A DNA stretch of 45,835 nt from Candidatus Methanoperedens sp. (GCA_023249105.1 JAHFDG010000028.1:1-45835); one strand, 5' to 3'; positions 1 through 9,517 are shown, counted from the stretch's first letter. Program-made: numbers and translations. The notes: generated from the letters alone by a model not told the origin.

Positions 1-11
1 TGCGCTAGCAG
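1..11. repeat. Left copy of 11-bp terminal direct repeat (candidate cohesive end)
   Basis: TGCGCTAGCAG opens the window and recurs as its last 11 bases (45825-45835). It lies 97 bp upstream of the small terminase start, where cos sites usually lie in phages with lambda-type gpA terminases. The sequence is nearly symmetric around GCTAGC. Other readings are a circular-assembly overlap or the direct repeat left by an att core. Confidence 0.6.
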
Positions 12-107
12 CCCGAAATTTTTTTAGTAACAGAATTTTTTTTAGTTTGCAAACCTGTTTAAAAAATATTGCGAACTTAGATTAACATTTGCAATAAATG
101 CAATTAT
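12..107 (+). promoter_or_regulatory. Leader region upstream of the late operon
   Basis: This short AT-rich gap precedes the terminase operon. It has T-runs at about 19-25 and 36-43 and an inverted repeat TTGCA-ATAAA-TGCAA at 89-103, just before the start codon. A near-match to the Bacteroidota -7 box (AACATTTG) lies at 84-91, but no well-spaced -33 box accompanies it. It may hold the late promoter and cos flanking sites; no gene is seen here. Confidence 0.35.
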
Positions 108-752
108 ATGAAACAAAAGGAATCCAACGATATTGAAGCAGCTGAAAATATGGTGTCTATAAGGGAATTCGCCCGATGCGCTGGTGTTTCAGATACTGCA
201 ATTCGGAAACGGATTGAGAAAGGACATATTTCTGCTGACAGCGTACACGTCAATGAATACAATGGAAGGCCGGAGTTGTATTATGAACGTGCATTGAAGG
301 AGTGGATATCGCTTGGTAACACGATGACACGCACGCCAAAATTTTTAAATGAAACTATTGTACCTCTGCGTATGCCGGAATCATTGGCGGTTGAGTCGAT
401 TGATAAAAATAATTTATTCAATCAGCCTCCTGCAGATATCAAAGATGCTACAAAAATAAAGGCCCAGGGAGTCGGTGAATATGCGATAGCCAACGCAAAG
501 CAGGCGGTTTTTAAGTCGCGAATGATGGAGATAGAACTGGCAGAGAAGGAAGGGATTTTGATAAGTAAAGAGAAAGTCTACAAGAAGCTCTTTGAGTTCG
601 GGCAAACGATGAGGACAAAAATCCTTTCAATCCCGGACAAACATATTGATGAAATATTTTCCTCAGAGGAACGGAACGAGGCTCATTTAAAACTTTACAA
701 AGCACTTAACGATGCGCTGGAGCAATTGTCCACTAATCCGGAGATCGGTTAA
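108..752 (+). CDS. Terminase small subunit (gpNu1-like DNA-binding protein)
   Basis: This 214-aa protein probably recognises the packaging site and recruits the large subunit. Residues about 16-70 form a MerR/Nu1-type winged helix-turn-helix (VSIREFARCAGVSDTAIRKR). The middle is variable and the C-terminal half is charged and helical, fitting oligomerisation and contact with the large subunit. It is the first gene of the late block, ends 3 nt before the large terminase start, and lies next to the possible cos repeat. That gpA partner and the position make the Nu1-like assignment firm, although small terminases diverge widely. Confidence 0.85.
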   Translation: MKQKESNDIEAAENMVSIREFARCAGVSDTAIRKRIEKGHISADSVHVNEYNGRPELYYERALKEWISLGNTMTRTPKFLNETIVPLRMPESLAVESIDKNNLFNQPPADIKDATKIKAQGVGEYAIANAKQAVFKSRMMEIELAEKEGILISKEKVYKKLFEFGQTMRTKILSIPDKHIDEIFSSEERNEAHLKLYKALNDALEQLSTNPEIG

Positions 753-755
753 CCA

Positions 756-2597
756 ATGGAGCAGCTTGAGTTAATATCAGGGTTCCTTGACGGTATAAAG
801 CCTGAACCAATTTTAACCGTGACGCAATGGGCGGACCAGCACCGGATACTAAGTTCCGTTTCATCGGCTGAACCAGGTCCGTATCGTTCCGATCGTACAC
901 CGTACCTGAAGGAGATCCAGGACAATCTTTCCGCTCACAACATAATTGAAACCGTAGTATTCATGAAGGCCGCGCAGATCGGTGCAACTGAAGCGGGAAA
1001 CAACTGGTGTGGATACGTGGCCAGCATGGTTCCTGCTCCGATGCTGATGGTTATGCCAACGGATGAAACTGTGAAGCGTAACAGCAAGACCAGGATAGAT
1101 CCGATGATCGAGTCCACACCTATTCTCCGGAAAAAAATTGCTCCGCACAGATCCCGCGATGCGAATAATACCACAACACAAAAATCATTTCCCGGAGGAG
1201 TACTGGTAATGACCGGAGCGAACAGCGCGGTAGCTTTACGTTCCATGCCTATCCGTTTTTTATTCCTGGATGAGATTGATGGTTACCCTGCTAACCTGGA
1301 CGGAGAAGGATCACCGATAGACCTTGCTGTTGCGCGGACAAATACTTTTTCTCGTAGAAAAATTTTCAAAACTTCCACTCCAACTATCGATGGAGCTTCG
1401 GCTATCCAACGCGAATTTATGGCAACTGATCAGCGGTATTTTCATGTTCCCTGCGTCCATTGTGGTGTTTTACAAAAATTGATTTTTTCTCAGTTAAAGT
1501 GGGAAAAAGGCGACCCATACTCTGCTAAATATCAGTGCGTGCATTGTGAAGAATTGATCGAAGAAAGATATAAGCCGGTGATGTTGGCTGAAGGAAAGTG
1601 GATCCCGGAGAAGCCTGAGAATGCGGATCCTAAAAAAGTTGGGTACCATTTGAATTCGTTGTATTCCCCGCTTGGTTGGTTTTCTTGGGGAGATATCGTA
1701 AAGAAAAACGAAGAGGCAGAAACCGATGTGAATAAAATGCGCACGTTCGTAAATACGTTGCTGGGTGAGTGTTGGACTGAAAAGGGTGACGCTCCGGAAT
1801 GGCGCAGGCTTTACGATAAGCGTGAAACTTACGAGATAAATAAACCGAATAAAGAAGTTTGTTTTCTTACTGCAGGTGTTGATATTCAGCTGGACCGGAT
1901 AGAGCTTGAGATTGTTGGATGGTGTAAAGGAAAAAAATCCTATTCCATTGATTACCGCGTGCTTGTTGGTGATACCGGTGGCACTAAAGTGTGGGACCAG
2001 TTGGCAGAGGTTATGAATGAAACCTGGATCACTGAGGACGGAGTGCAAATGCGGCTTTCAAAAGTTGCGATTGACACCGGATATAACACTTCTCATGTGT
2101 ATGCTTTTTGCAGACGGTTTGATTTGAGTAGAGTGATACCGATAAAAGGACAGGATAAGCAGCAGTTAATTATTTCATCGCCAAAAGCTGTGGACACGAT
2201 GGCTTCAGGAAAAAAAACCGGCAGCATGAAAGTTTGGAATGCCGGTGTTTCTGTAATTAAATCCGAGTTGTACGGGTGGTTGAAACAGGAAATAGCGGAA
2301 GACGGAACCAAACCAAATGGATACTGTAGCTTTCCGCAATACAATCCGGAATACTTCCGTGGCATAACAGCTGAGCATCTTGAATCAGTTATGTTTATGG
2401 GCTTTAAAAAATACCGGTGGGTAAAAAAATATCACTTCAACGAGCCATTAGATGCGCGCGTGTATGCAAGAGCTGCGGCTGCTGTTGTAGGTATAGATCG
2501 TTTTCAACCACATCATTACGATATCATTCGTGGAACTACCCCTGGAATAAAAAATGATCCTCAAGTTAAAAAACCACGTTCAAGTTTTTGGGATTAA
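756..2597 (+). CDS. Terminase large subunit, lambda gpA family
   Basis: This 613-aa ATPase-nuclease should cut concatemers and pump DNA into the prohead. The ATPase P-loop region is KAAQIGATE (residues 71-79) and Walker B is FLFLDEID (about 168-175). A zinc-binding pair CVHC...CVHC (Cys 233, 236, 261, 264) follows, as in gpA-type terminases. The nuclease domain starts with LTAGVDIQLD (371-380), whose aspartates fit the RNase H-like metal site. Length is close to lambda gpA (641 aa). gpA-type enzymes normally cut at cos, which supports reading the 11-bp terminal repeat as a cohesive end. Confidence 0.96.
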   Translation: MEQLELISGFLDGIKPEPILTVTQWADQHRILSSVSSAEPGPYRSDRTPYLKEIQDNLSAHNIIETVVFMKAAQIGATEAGNNWCGYVASMVPAPMLMVMPTDETVKRNSKTRIDPMIESTPILRKKIAPHRSRDANNTTTQKSFPGGVLVMTGANSAVALRSMPIRFLFLDEIDGYPANLDGEGSPIDLAVARTNTFSRRKIFKTSTPTIDGASAIQREFMATDQRYFHVPCVHCGVLQKLIFSQLKWEKGDPYSAKYQCVHCEELIEERYKPVMLAEGKWIPEKPENADPKKVGYHLNSLYSPLGWFSWGDIVKKNEEAETDVNKMRTFVNTLLGECWTEKGDAPEWRRLYDKRETYEINKPNKEVCFLTAGVDIQLDRIELEIVGWCKGKKSYSIDYRVLVGDTGGTKVWDQLAEVMNETWITEDGVQMRLSKVAIDTGYNTSHVYAFCRRFDLSRVIPIKGQDKQQLIISSPKAVDTMASGKKTGSMKVWNAGVSVIKSELYGWLKQEIAEDGTKPNGYCSFPQYNPEYFRGITAEHLESVMFMGFKKYRWVKKYHFNEPLDARVYARAAAAVVGIDRFQPHHYDIIRGTTPGIKNDPQVKKPRSSFWD

Positions 2598-2634
2598 AAT
2601 TTCTCTTGCATCAAATAATTTCTAATTTGGTGTT

Positions 2635-2841
2635 ATGGCATACACACAAGATCAATTAAATTTACTCGATGCAGCTATTGCACAGGGTGCATTAAAAGTG
2701 GAATTTGCAGATAAGAAAGTCGAGTACCGTTCCCTCGAAGATATGCTAACCACGCGCAGATTGATGGCCCAGGAACTAGGTTTAACAACACCAAACTCAG
2801 GAAGGAAATTTGCAGAGTACCACTCAGGATTAGATGAGTGA
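2635..2841 (+). CDS. gpW-like head-tail joining protein
   Basis: The 68-aa product matches the size and pattern of lambda gpW. It has an N-terminal helix beginning YTQDQLNLLDAAIAQGA, a short beta hairpin (KVEFADKKVEYRSL), and a second helix starting DMLTTRRLMAQELGL. gpW binds the portal ring after packaging and stabilises packaged DNA. Its place between large terminase and portal is the same as in lambda (A-W-B). Confidence 0.88.
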   Translation: MAYTQDQLNLLDAAIAQGALKVEFADKKVEYRSLEDMLTTRRLMAQELGLTTPNSGRKFAEYHSGLDE

Positions 2842-2879
2842 TATTGATGCACGTATTGAGTTTTTGATTAATATATCCG

Positions 2880-4322
2880 ATGACATTCATAGATAAGGCA
2901 ATTGGTTTTTTTAGTCCCGAAAGAGAATTAAAAAGAATTCGTGTTCGTTTAGCAGTAAACGAAATGCGAAAGTATGACGCAGCTTCTTCAGGAAGAAGAA
3001 CAAAAGGCTGGCAATCATTGTCCTCCTCTGCTAATACCGAAAACGGTCCCGCACTTGTTGCGTTAAGAAATCGCTCCCGGGACCTGGTCCGTAATAATCC
3101 TTATGCAAAAAAAGCGATCGATGTAATTACAACTAACACTGTTGGTACCGGCATCCGTCTTACAATCAATGCTAAGGATGAAGCAACGCAGAAAAAATAT
3201 GAAGAGGCATGGGTTGGTTGGGCTGAATCAACGCAGTGTGATTTCACCGGGATGCTTAATTTTTACGGTATGCAGGCGCTTATTATGCGAACGATTGCGG
3301 AAAGCGGATCCTGCCTTATCAGAAAAAGAGTTGTAAGAAACGCAGATACTAAAGTTGCATATCAAATGCAGGTTTTAGAACCGGAATATTTGGCAACAGA
3401 AGCAGACAAGCCAACGTTAGATGGTGGCGGCTATATAATGCAAGGAGTTGAATTTGATAAGAACGGATCCCGTGTTGCGTATCATATTCATGAGCGCCAT
3501 CCAAACGAGCAGTTCCAGGCAAAGTATAATAGAATTCCTGCAGCTGATGTTATGCACGTTTACAAGATCGATCGTCCAGGACAAATAAGTGGCATTCCTT
3601 TTGGAACCAGCGCGGCCCTAAAACTGCATGATTTTGCAGACTATGAAGATGCGCAGCTGATGCGACAAAAAGTTGCTGCGTGTTTTGCTGCATTTATTCA
3701 GGACCAAAGTCCTGATGCAATAAATGGAACAGGTGCTGCAGTAAGTACATTGCCTGAGCGTGTTGAACCAGGTATGATCGAACATTTGCCCGCAGGAAAA
3801 ACGGTAACATTCGGAACACCACCAGCTGCTGAAGGTTATGAAAGTTATGCTAAAAAAATTCTTCAAGGTGTTGCATCCGGATACGGTATTACTTATGAGG
3901 CTTTAACAGGAGATCTTGGTAACGTAAATTTTTCTTCCGGACGAATGGGTTGGCTGGAGTTTCATAAAATGGTAGAAGATTGGCAATACAACATGATGAT
4001 CCCGCGCTTTTGCGCTGTTGCATGGGAGTGGTTTGTTGCCGGTGCAAAAATAGGTTCTGCATTACCTGGTAAAGAAGTTACTGCAGAATGGACCGCGCCA
4101 AGACGAGAGATGATTGATCCTGTAAAAGAAAGTAAAGGTTTGTCATTGCAGATCCGTAACGGATTGACCAGCTGGAGTGAAACGATACGTTCTTTAGGAA
4201 GTGATCCTAAAAAATTAGCCAAAGAAATTTCAGAGGACTTTAAGTTATTTGAAAATCTTTCCTTGATATTAGATTGTGACCCCCGAAATAAAATAGTTGA
4301 TACTTCTTCAAAGGCTGAATAA
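2880..4322 (+). CDS. Portal protein, lambda gpB family
   Basis: This 480-aa protein should form the dodecameric portal through which DNA enters and leaves. The N-terminal segment RNRSRDLVRNNPYAKKAIDV followed by TNTVGTGIRL is characteristic of lambda-type portals, as is the late GMITYEAL-like stretch GYGITYEALTGDLGNVNFSS. It is slightly shorter than lambda gpB (533 aa) and has no trailing protease, because that activity is supplied by the next gene. A 20-codon ORF (2834-2896) overlaps its start but shows nothing recognisable. Confidence 0.95.
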   Translation: MTFIDKAIGFFSPERELKRIRVRLAVNEMRKYDAASSGRRTKGWQSLSSSANTENGPALVALRNRSRDLVRNNPYAKKAIDVITTNTVGTGIRLTINAKDEATQKKYEEAWVGWAESTQCDFTGMLNFYGMQALIMRTIAESGSCLIRKRVVRNADTKVAYQMQVLEPEYLATEADKPTLDGGGYIMQGVEFDKNGSRVAYHIHERHPNEQFQAKYNRIPAADVMHVYKIDRPGQISGIPFGTSAALKLHDFADYEDAQLMRQKVAACFAAFIQDQSPDAINGTGAAVSTLPERVEPGMIEHLPAGKTVTFGTPPAAEGYESYAKKILQGVASGYGITYEALTGDLGNVNFSSGRMGWLEFHKMVEDWQYNMMIPRFCAVAWEWFVAGAKIGSALPGKEVTAEWTAPRREMIDPVKESKGLSLQIRNGLTSWSETIRSLGSDPKKLAKEISEDFKLFENLSLILDCDPRNKIVDTSSKAE

Positions 4323-4430
4323 GTTTTTTATTCAGCCATTCAATTTTATTTTCAAACAAGTAATTTTTTGATTGAAGCAGATAAATTTATTTTGTCCTTC
4401 AGCTATTCTTACGCCATAATTGTATCCATT

Positions 4431-6413
4431 ATGTCGAAAGAAAAATCCAAACCAGCAAAAACCGAAAATTTACATACTCGAGCCCTTTTCGATCCGGCCA
4501 CTTTTAACGAAGCTGAAAGAACCGTTGATGTAATTTTTGCCACTGAAACCACTGAAGTAAAAAGATATGACTGGAACAATGATGTAATATTCATTGAGCA
4601 GTTAGTGTGTACTCCTGAAGCTGTAAGATTAGGCCGTTTGAATGCAGGCGCGCCTCTTTTAGACAATCACAAGCAGTGGGATGGTGTAAAAGGTGTGCTT
4701 GGTGTGGTTGAAAAGGCCGTTATTTCCGGTGGACAAGGCCGCGCAACTATCCGTTTCTCTCAACGAGATGATGTAAAACCAATCATGAATGACGTTAAAG
4801 ACGGCATTCTTCGCTCTATTTCTGTTGGCTATAATGTAAAAAAGTACGAAAAGCAACCTGTTATTGAAGGTGAAACACCTATTTACAGGGCTATTGATTG
4901 GGAACCGGCAGAAATTTCTTTAGCTGTTATCCCTGCCGATATCGATTCAGGTGTTAGATCTGCTGAGTCGAAATTAAAAGCAATAAATGAAATTGAAATT
5001 ATTGAAATCGAAAATAAAAATTTAAACACAACCACAAATAACAGAGAAATGGAAACTGAAAAACATGAAAACAAAGAAAAAAAAGTAACCACTCCTGTGG
5101 TTGATGAAAAAGCAATCCGTGCGGCTGCAGATGCTGCTGTATCAGAAGAGCGTACGCGCACTTCGGAAATTAATCTTGCAGTTCGTGCTGCAGGTTTGGA
5201 TTCTGCATTCTCAGAAAAACATATTGCTGAAGGCACGTCTGTTGACGAGGTGCGTAAGTTGGTAATTGCTGAAATGGGCAAAAAAGAAAAGCCAACAGTT
5301 GCCACTGATGCCAGTGTTTTGGCAGATGCGTCAGATAAACGCGTTGCAGGAATGGAAATTGCAATTTTGCACCGCGCGAATCCTTCTGCATTGACAGAAA
5401 AAGAAACGCCAGGTGAATTCCGTGGTATGTCCTTGTTGGATATGGCAAAAGAATGCTTGACCGCACAAGGCGTGTCTGTGCGTGGAATGAGTGCTCGTGA
5501 AATTGCTTCCGGAGCTCTAAATGGTGTGCGTGGTGCGCATTCAATAAGTGATTTCCCTTACATTTTAGGAAATACGGTTAACAGATCTTTGCGTGCAGCA
5601 TACGCTTTGGCCCCAAAAACTTTTGAGCCATTCACACGCAAAACAACTGCGAAAGATTTCCGTCCGATGACTCGTACTCAACTGGGAGATATCAGCGCAT
5701 TCAAAAAAGTTAAAGAAGGCGGAGAATATAAATACGCTACAATGGGCGAAGCTAAAGAAGCATACGCTGTAGAAAAGTATGGTGAGATCATCGCACTTAC
5801 CTGGGAAGCAATTGTAAATGATGATTTAAACGCCTTTGCACGCATCCCTCAATCGATAGCAGAACAAGCTGTTCAAAAACAATCTGACCTTGTTTGGGCG
5901 ATCATGACCGGTAACCCGGCAATGAATGATGCAGTTGCTCTTTTCCATTCAACTCACGCGAATTTAACAGGTACAGGAACTGTGATCAATGTTGCGAATC
6001 TTGGAATCGGACGAAAATTAATGCGTAAACAAAAATCAATCGGAGATTCTTTCCTTAACCTTGAGCCGGCTTACTTAATTGTAGCACCTGAATTGGAAGA
6101 TGTTGCAAATCAATACACATCTACAAGTTTCGTTGCAAGTGAGTCTTCTAAAATCAACAGCAAAAACAACACTTCGTTGAAAGTGATCGTTGAGCCGCGC
6201 TTATCCGATTTAAACACCGGTTTAAGTTGGTTCTTAGCTTCTGAGCCATCAAGAATTGATACTCTCGAGTATGCATTCTTAGAAGGAGAAGGCGAATTGT
6301 TCACAGAGCAACGTGCGGGATTTGGTGTTGATGGAATTGAAATAAAAGCGCGTATGGTGTTTGGTGCAGCCCCAATTGATTTCCGCGGCTTGTACAAAAA
6401 CGTTGGTGCGTAA
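4431..6413 (+). CDS. Prohead protease fused to major capsid protein
   Basis: This 660-aa polyprotein joins two head functions. Residues about 10-185 resemble HK97-type prohead proteases, with candidate catalytic His in LLDNHKQWD and Ser in ILRSISVGYN. Residues about 190-310 are charged and helical (KHENKEKKV, ERTRTSEINL) and fit a scaffold or delta domain. From about 370 onward it resembles Mu gpT-type major capsid proteins (TFEPFTRKTTAKDFRPM ... AVALFHSTHANLTG). The protease would have to cut itself from the capsid subunit during maturation. The reading frame extends upstream to a TTG at 4368, but ATG at 4431 gives the natural protease start. Similar fusions are known in other phages. Confidence 0.93.
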   Translation: MSKEKSKPAKTENLHTRALFDPATFNEAERTVDVIFATETTEVKRYDWNNDVIFIEQLVCTPEAVRLGRLNAGAPLLDNHKQWDGVKGVLGVVEKAVISGGQGRATIRFSQRDDVKPIMNDVKDGILRSISVGYNVKKYEKQPVIEGETPIYRAIDWEPAEISLAVIPADIDSGVRSAESKLKAINEIEIIEIENKNLNTTTNNREMETEKHENKEKKVTTPVVDEKAIRAAADAAVSEERTRTSEINLAVRAAGLDSAFSEKHIAEGTSVDEVRKLVIAEMGKKEKPTVATDASVLADASDKRVAGMEIAILHRANPSALTEKETPGEFRGMSLLDMAKECLTAQGVSVRGMSAREIASGALNGVRGAHSISDFPYILGNTVNRSLRAAYALAPKTFEPFTRKTTAKDFRPMTRTQLGDISAFKKVKEGGEYKYATMGEAKEAYAVEKYGEIIALTWEAIVNDDLNAFARIPQSIAEQAVQKQSDLVWAIMTGNPAMNDAVALFHSTHANLTGTGTVINVANLGIGRKLMRKQKSIGDSFLNLEPAYLIVAPELEDVANQYTSTSFVASESSKINSKNNTSLKVIVEPRLSDLNTGLSWFLASEPSRIDTLEYAFLEGEGELFTEQRAGFGVDGIEIKARMVFGAAPIDFRGLYKNVGA

Positions 6414-6441
6414 TAACTGACTGTAAAAAATAATATAAACC

Positions 6442-6465
6442 AAATAGCCCCTTCGGGGGTTATTT
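6442..6465 (+). promoter_or_regulatory. Hairpin with UUCG tetraloop between capsid and cement genes
   Basis: AAATAGCCCC pairs with GGGGTTATTT (one G-U pair) across a TTCG loop, giving a very stable C(UUCG)G hairpin. It ends 15 nt before the next ATG. It is followed by A-rich sequence rather than a T-run, so it fits an mRNA processing or stability element between two genes of different demand better than a terminator. Confidence 0.65.
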
Positions 6466-6480
6466 AAAAATAAAAAAAGG

Positions 6481-7059
6481 ATGAAAAATTTTGTTCAAAA
6501 AGGTAATAAAATGCAATACGCCAACGCAGGTTCTGCAATAGCTTCAGGCGATGTTGTTATTGTTGGTAAAGTTATCGGTATCGCTGAAACGGATATCGCA
6601 GCCACAACCGGTGTCGGAACATTGGTACTTGGAGGTGTTTTTGCTCTTGCTTTAACAGCTTCTTTAGCTATTACACAAGGCGATAAATTGTACTGGAATA
6701 CCAGCACAAAGAAAATTACAAAAACATCAACAGATGTGCCAATCGGAACCGCATTTGCAGATGCTGCAGCAAACGATGCCACAGTGGATGTAAATGTTTA
6801 TGAAAACACACCTGAAGGTGTTGCTCAGGCAGCATTGGTTGCTCAGGTGGCCGGCACATTAACAGGTACTACTGACGGAACGCTTGCGAACGTTGCTAAT
6901 ATTGCTTGTGCAGGTGGATCTACTCCAACTGCAGCACAAGTAGATACTGCTGTGAATGGGGCAATCCTTGATGTTAACCTTCAATTAAAAGAATTACAAA
7001 CTGCATTAAATGCAGCATTAACTGCATTGAAAAATGCAGGTATAATGGCAACAGCTTAA
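6481..7059 (+). CDS. DUF2190-type capsid cement/decoration protein
   Basis: The 192-aa product starts MKNFVQKGNKMQY and continues with GSAIASGDVVIVGKVIGIA, the pattern of DUF2190 capsid-associated proteins. A small beta domain with QGDKLYWN...TDVPIGTAF follows. About 60 extra C-terminal residues (TDGTLANVANIACAGG, then helical LKELQTALNAALTALKNAG) go beyond the usual domain. The first ATG (6481) matches the family start; an internal ATG at 6511 is less likely. It probably decorates the capsid surface. Confidence 0.75.
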   Translation: MKNFVQKGNKMQYANAGSAIASGDVVIVGKVIGIAETDIAATTGVGTLVLGGVFALALTASLAITQGDKLYWNTSTKKITKTSTDVPIGTAFADAAANDATVDVNVYENTPEGVAQAALVAQVAGTLTGTTDGTLANVANIACAGGSTPTAAQVDTAVNGAILDVNLQLKELQTALNAALTALKNAGIMATA

Positions 7060-7066
7060 TCTGCCC

Positions 7067-7414
7067 ATGGTTGACAATCTATTTGATGGAGCTCAGGCAG
7101 CAGCGGGAAAAGTAGTTTCAAACACTATGGGAAACGTTGCTGTTTGGGTTCCATCTGATGGTAGCCACCCGGCAGGATATACAGTAAGGGTTTTATTTAA
7201 AAACCCTACTGAAAACAAAGAATTAGCAGGTGTAAATTATGATCCGGACCATTATCAGATGGAATATTTTGAAGGTGAATTTCCGGGATTAAGAGAGTTA
7301 GTTGGTGAGAATAATGGAGGAGAAACGGTGGTGATTAAGAGTGTTACATACAATATTCAACACGTCAGCACTAAACACGATGGAAAAACAATAATCGCAG
7401 ACTTATATCCATAA
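7067..7414 (+). CDS. FII-like head-tail connector protein
   Basis: This 115-aa protein begins VDNLFDGAQAAAGKVV, close in pattern to the lambda gpFII start (DNLFDAAIARADETI), and has a similar length (117 aa). A beta-rich body follows, including NYDPDHYQMEYFEGEFPGL. gpFII joins the completed head to the tail. The position between cement protein and tail terminator fits. The call rests on N-terminal similarity, size and order. Confidence 0.65.
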   Translation: MVDNLFDGAQAAAGKVVSNTMGNVAVWVPSDGSHPAGYTVRVLFKNPTENKELAGVNYDPDHYQMEYFEGEFPGLRELVGENNGGETVVIKSVTYNIQHVSTKHDGKTIIADLYP

Positions 7415-7415
7415 C

Positions 7416-7898
7416 ATGGGACTTGCTGAAGTACAGGAGGAAGAAATAAAAGCGAGGATTGCTACAAAGCTTGGAAATACGGTTGAATGTGAAGTGGTAC
7501 CGGAGAAAACAGTTGATTTTAAAAGATCAGTAACCACAAAACCAATAATAACAGTAGCATACAGCGGTGCGGATTACCCGGCACTAAAAAGCACAAATGA
7601 AGTTTCGCAAACGAGCGAAGAAACGTTTGAAATAATGATCAGAGCAAAATTACTCCGCGGTACAAACGGAGTTTATGATCTGAAAGATAAGATCCGAAAA
7701 GCAGTAGTTGGATTTACTCCTTCTTCCTGCGGAAAGATCTACTTAAAGAGTTTTAAACTTGAAAATTTTGAGGAGAATCTTTGGATGCACTCATTTAGAA
7801 TAGCCTGCACTTCGTTAAATGTCGAAGATTTTTCAGAAGAGCCAGGTGTACCGATTACAGAGTCGAAAGCAACTTTTACAAACAGTACTTACAACTAA
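7416..7898 (+). CDS. Mu gp37-like tail terminator protein
   Basis: The 160-aa protein starts MGLAEVQEEEIKARIATKLG and has a mixed alpha/beta pattern (ITVAYSGADYP ... EETFEIMIRAKLL ... YDLKDKIRKAV). This is the style of Mu gp37 (PF09646-type) proteins, which cap or terminate the tail tube. In Mu-like phages it sits just before a tiny gene and the tail sheath, exactly as here. Another, gpZ-like candidate for tail termination lies at 44996. Confidence 0.65.
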   Translation: MGLAEVQEEEIKARIATKLGNTVECEVVPEKTVDFKRSVTTKPIITVAYSGADYPALKSTNEVSQTSEETFEIMIRAKLLRGTNGVYDLKDKIRKAVVGFTPSSCGKIYLKSFKLENFEENLWMHSFRIACTSLNVEDFSEEPGVPITESKATFTNSTYN

Positions 7899-8083
7899 TG
7901 AAAAAATATTTATACACCGGGCAAATAAGTTATGTAACCATTGCGCGCGTTGATCATTGTTTGCAGGATGGAAACGAGTACTCCTTACCTGCAGATTCAT
8001 CTCATGTTAAAACACTAGTAGCTACAGGTGCCCTGAAGCTAGTTGAAGAAAAAAAAGAAACCCAATCTAAAAAAAATAACTAA
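7898..8083 (+). CDS. Small protein ahead of the sheath gene (DUF2635-like position)
   Basis: The 61-aa protein (MKKYLYTGQISYVTIARV..., ending in a lysine-rich tail) overlaps both neighbours at stop/start junctions, indicating translational coupling. Mu-like phages carry a small DUF2635-type protein at this same position, between gp37 and the sheath. Sequence alone does not prove membership of that family. Confidence 0.55.
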   Translation: MKKYLYTGQISYVTIARVDHCLQDGNEYSLPADSSHVKTLVATGALKLVEEKKETQSKKNN

Positions 8084-9504
8084 TGGCAGCAAATTATCTA
8101 CATGGTGTTGAAACCATCGAATTATTAAATGGAACAGTGCCTATTTCAGTTGTAAAATCAGCTGTTATCGGGTTGGTTGGTATTTCACCTTCAGGTCCTA
8201 AACAAACATTAACGCTTGTAAACAATGCCCAGGATGCGGCACAATTCGGACCTCCTTTAACAGGATTAAATATTCCGCAAGCCCTGGATGCGATATTTAA
8301 ACAAGGCGCAGGAACAGTACTGGTGGTAAATATTTGGGATGAAACGGCAATGGCGACTACTGTAACCGATGAGGTTTCGGCTGCAGTTGCAAGCCGTAAA
8401 GTAAAAACCGCATTCAATCCGGTTGGTGCAGCTGCAGTTGTGGTTAAAAATTCTGCGGGGTCTACCACTTACACAGTAGGTACAGATTACACTATTGATG
8501 TGTACGGGAACCTGGTTATCCTGAATGCTGCAATCACTGATGGATTGACATTGAAATTTACTTATAAAAAACTGAATGCAGCAGGTGTTATTGCTGCGCT
8601 GGTTATCGGAACGGTTGACGGGTCAACTGAAGCAAGAACCGGCTTTAAATGTTTTGTTGATTCATACAACTTGTTTGGATTTAAACCGAAAATATTTATT
8701 GCACCTGGTTACTCATCATTAAATACAGTTGCTGTAGAAATGATCGCCCAGGCAGATCTTCATAAAGCATTTGCATATTTAGATGCTCCTGCAGGCACAA
8801 CTGTAGCAGGTGCAATTGCCGGTCGCGGACCTGCAAGCACGATCAATTTTATTACTGCAAGTAAACGTGCGAGATTATTTTTCCCAATGCTGAAGGCTTA
8901 TGATATTGCAACGGATACGATCATCGATACACCTTATTCACAATGGGCTGCAGGAGTTCGCGCAGCTGTTGATAGTAATGAAGGGTATTGGATATCCGCT
9001 TCGAACCATGAGATCAAAGGTATTTTAGGAACTGAACGAAAAATAAGCGCTGCAATAAATGATGCAACAACTGATGCAAATTTATTGAACGAAAAAGGTA
9101 TTACCACTGTTTTTAATTCTTTTGGAACAGGCTTGAGATTGTGGGGTAACAGATCTGCTTCTTTCCCGGCAAGTACTGCTCCTTCAAATTTTGAAAACGT
9201 GCAACGTACAGCTGATATTATGCATGAGTCAATTGAACTGGCGATGTTGCAATTTGTTGATAAGCCAATTACACAAGCAGTTATTGATAGTGTACGTGCG
9301 AGTGTAAATGCATTCATTCGCTCACTGATATCTCGCGGAGCGATCGTTGATGGAAAATGTACTTACAATCCGGCGCTAAACTCAGCGCCTGAATTAGCTG
9401 CAGGACATGTTCTTTTCAGCTTAGACTTTATGCCTCCAACACCGATGGAAAGAATCACATTTAACAGCTTTATTGATATTAATTTATTAGCATCCATAAA
9501 GTAA
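8083..9504 (+). CDS. Tail sheath protein (contractile tail)
   Basis: This 473-aa sheath protein would polymerise around the tube and contract during infection. It opens with YLHGVETIELLNGTVPISVV followed by KSAVIGLVG, a hallmark of P2 FI/Mu gpL-type sheaths. The C-terminal third has the conserved folding core GIKGILGTE...FGTGLRLWGNR and ends with LDFMPPTPMERITFNSFIDI. Residues about 95-165 (VTDEVSAAVASRK...) look like an inserted surface domain. The length is typical of compact sheaths. Confidence 0.95.
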   Translation: MAANYLHGVETIELLNGTVPISVVKSAVIGLVGISPSGPKQTLTLVNNAQDAAQFGPPLTGLNIPQALDAIFKQGAGTVLVVNIWDETAMATTVTDEVSAAVASRKVKTAFNPVGAAAVVVKNSAGSTTYTVGTDYTIDVYGNLVILNAAITDGLTLKFTYKKLNAAGVIAALVIGTVDGSTEARTGFKCFVDSYNLFGFKPKIFIAPGYSSLNTVAVEMIAQADLHKAFAYLDAPAGTTVAGAIAGRGPASTINFITASKRARLFFPMLKAYDIATDTIIDTPYSQWAAGVRAAVDSNEGYWISASNHEIKGILGTERKISAAINDATTDANLLNEKGITTVFNSFGTGLRLWGNRSASFPASTAPSNFENVQRTADIMHESIELAMLQFVDKPITQAVIDSVRASVNAFIRSLISRGAIVDGKCTYNPALNSAPELAAGHVLFSLDFMPPTPMERITFNSFIDINLLASIK

Positions 9505-9517
9505 TTTGAAAATAAAA

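Noticed and set aside
4368-4430. TTG start extending the protease-capsid gene by 21 residues
   Set aside because: The added residues are hydrophobic and unlike prohead proteases; ATG 4431 matches the expected start.
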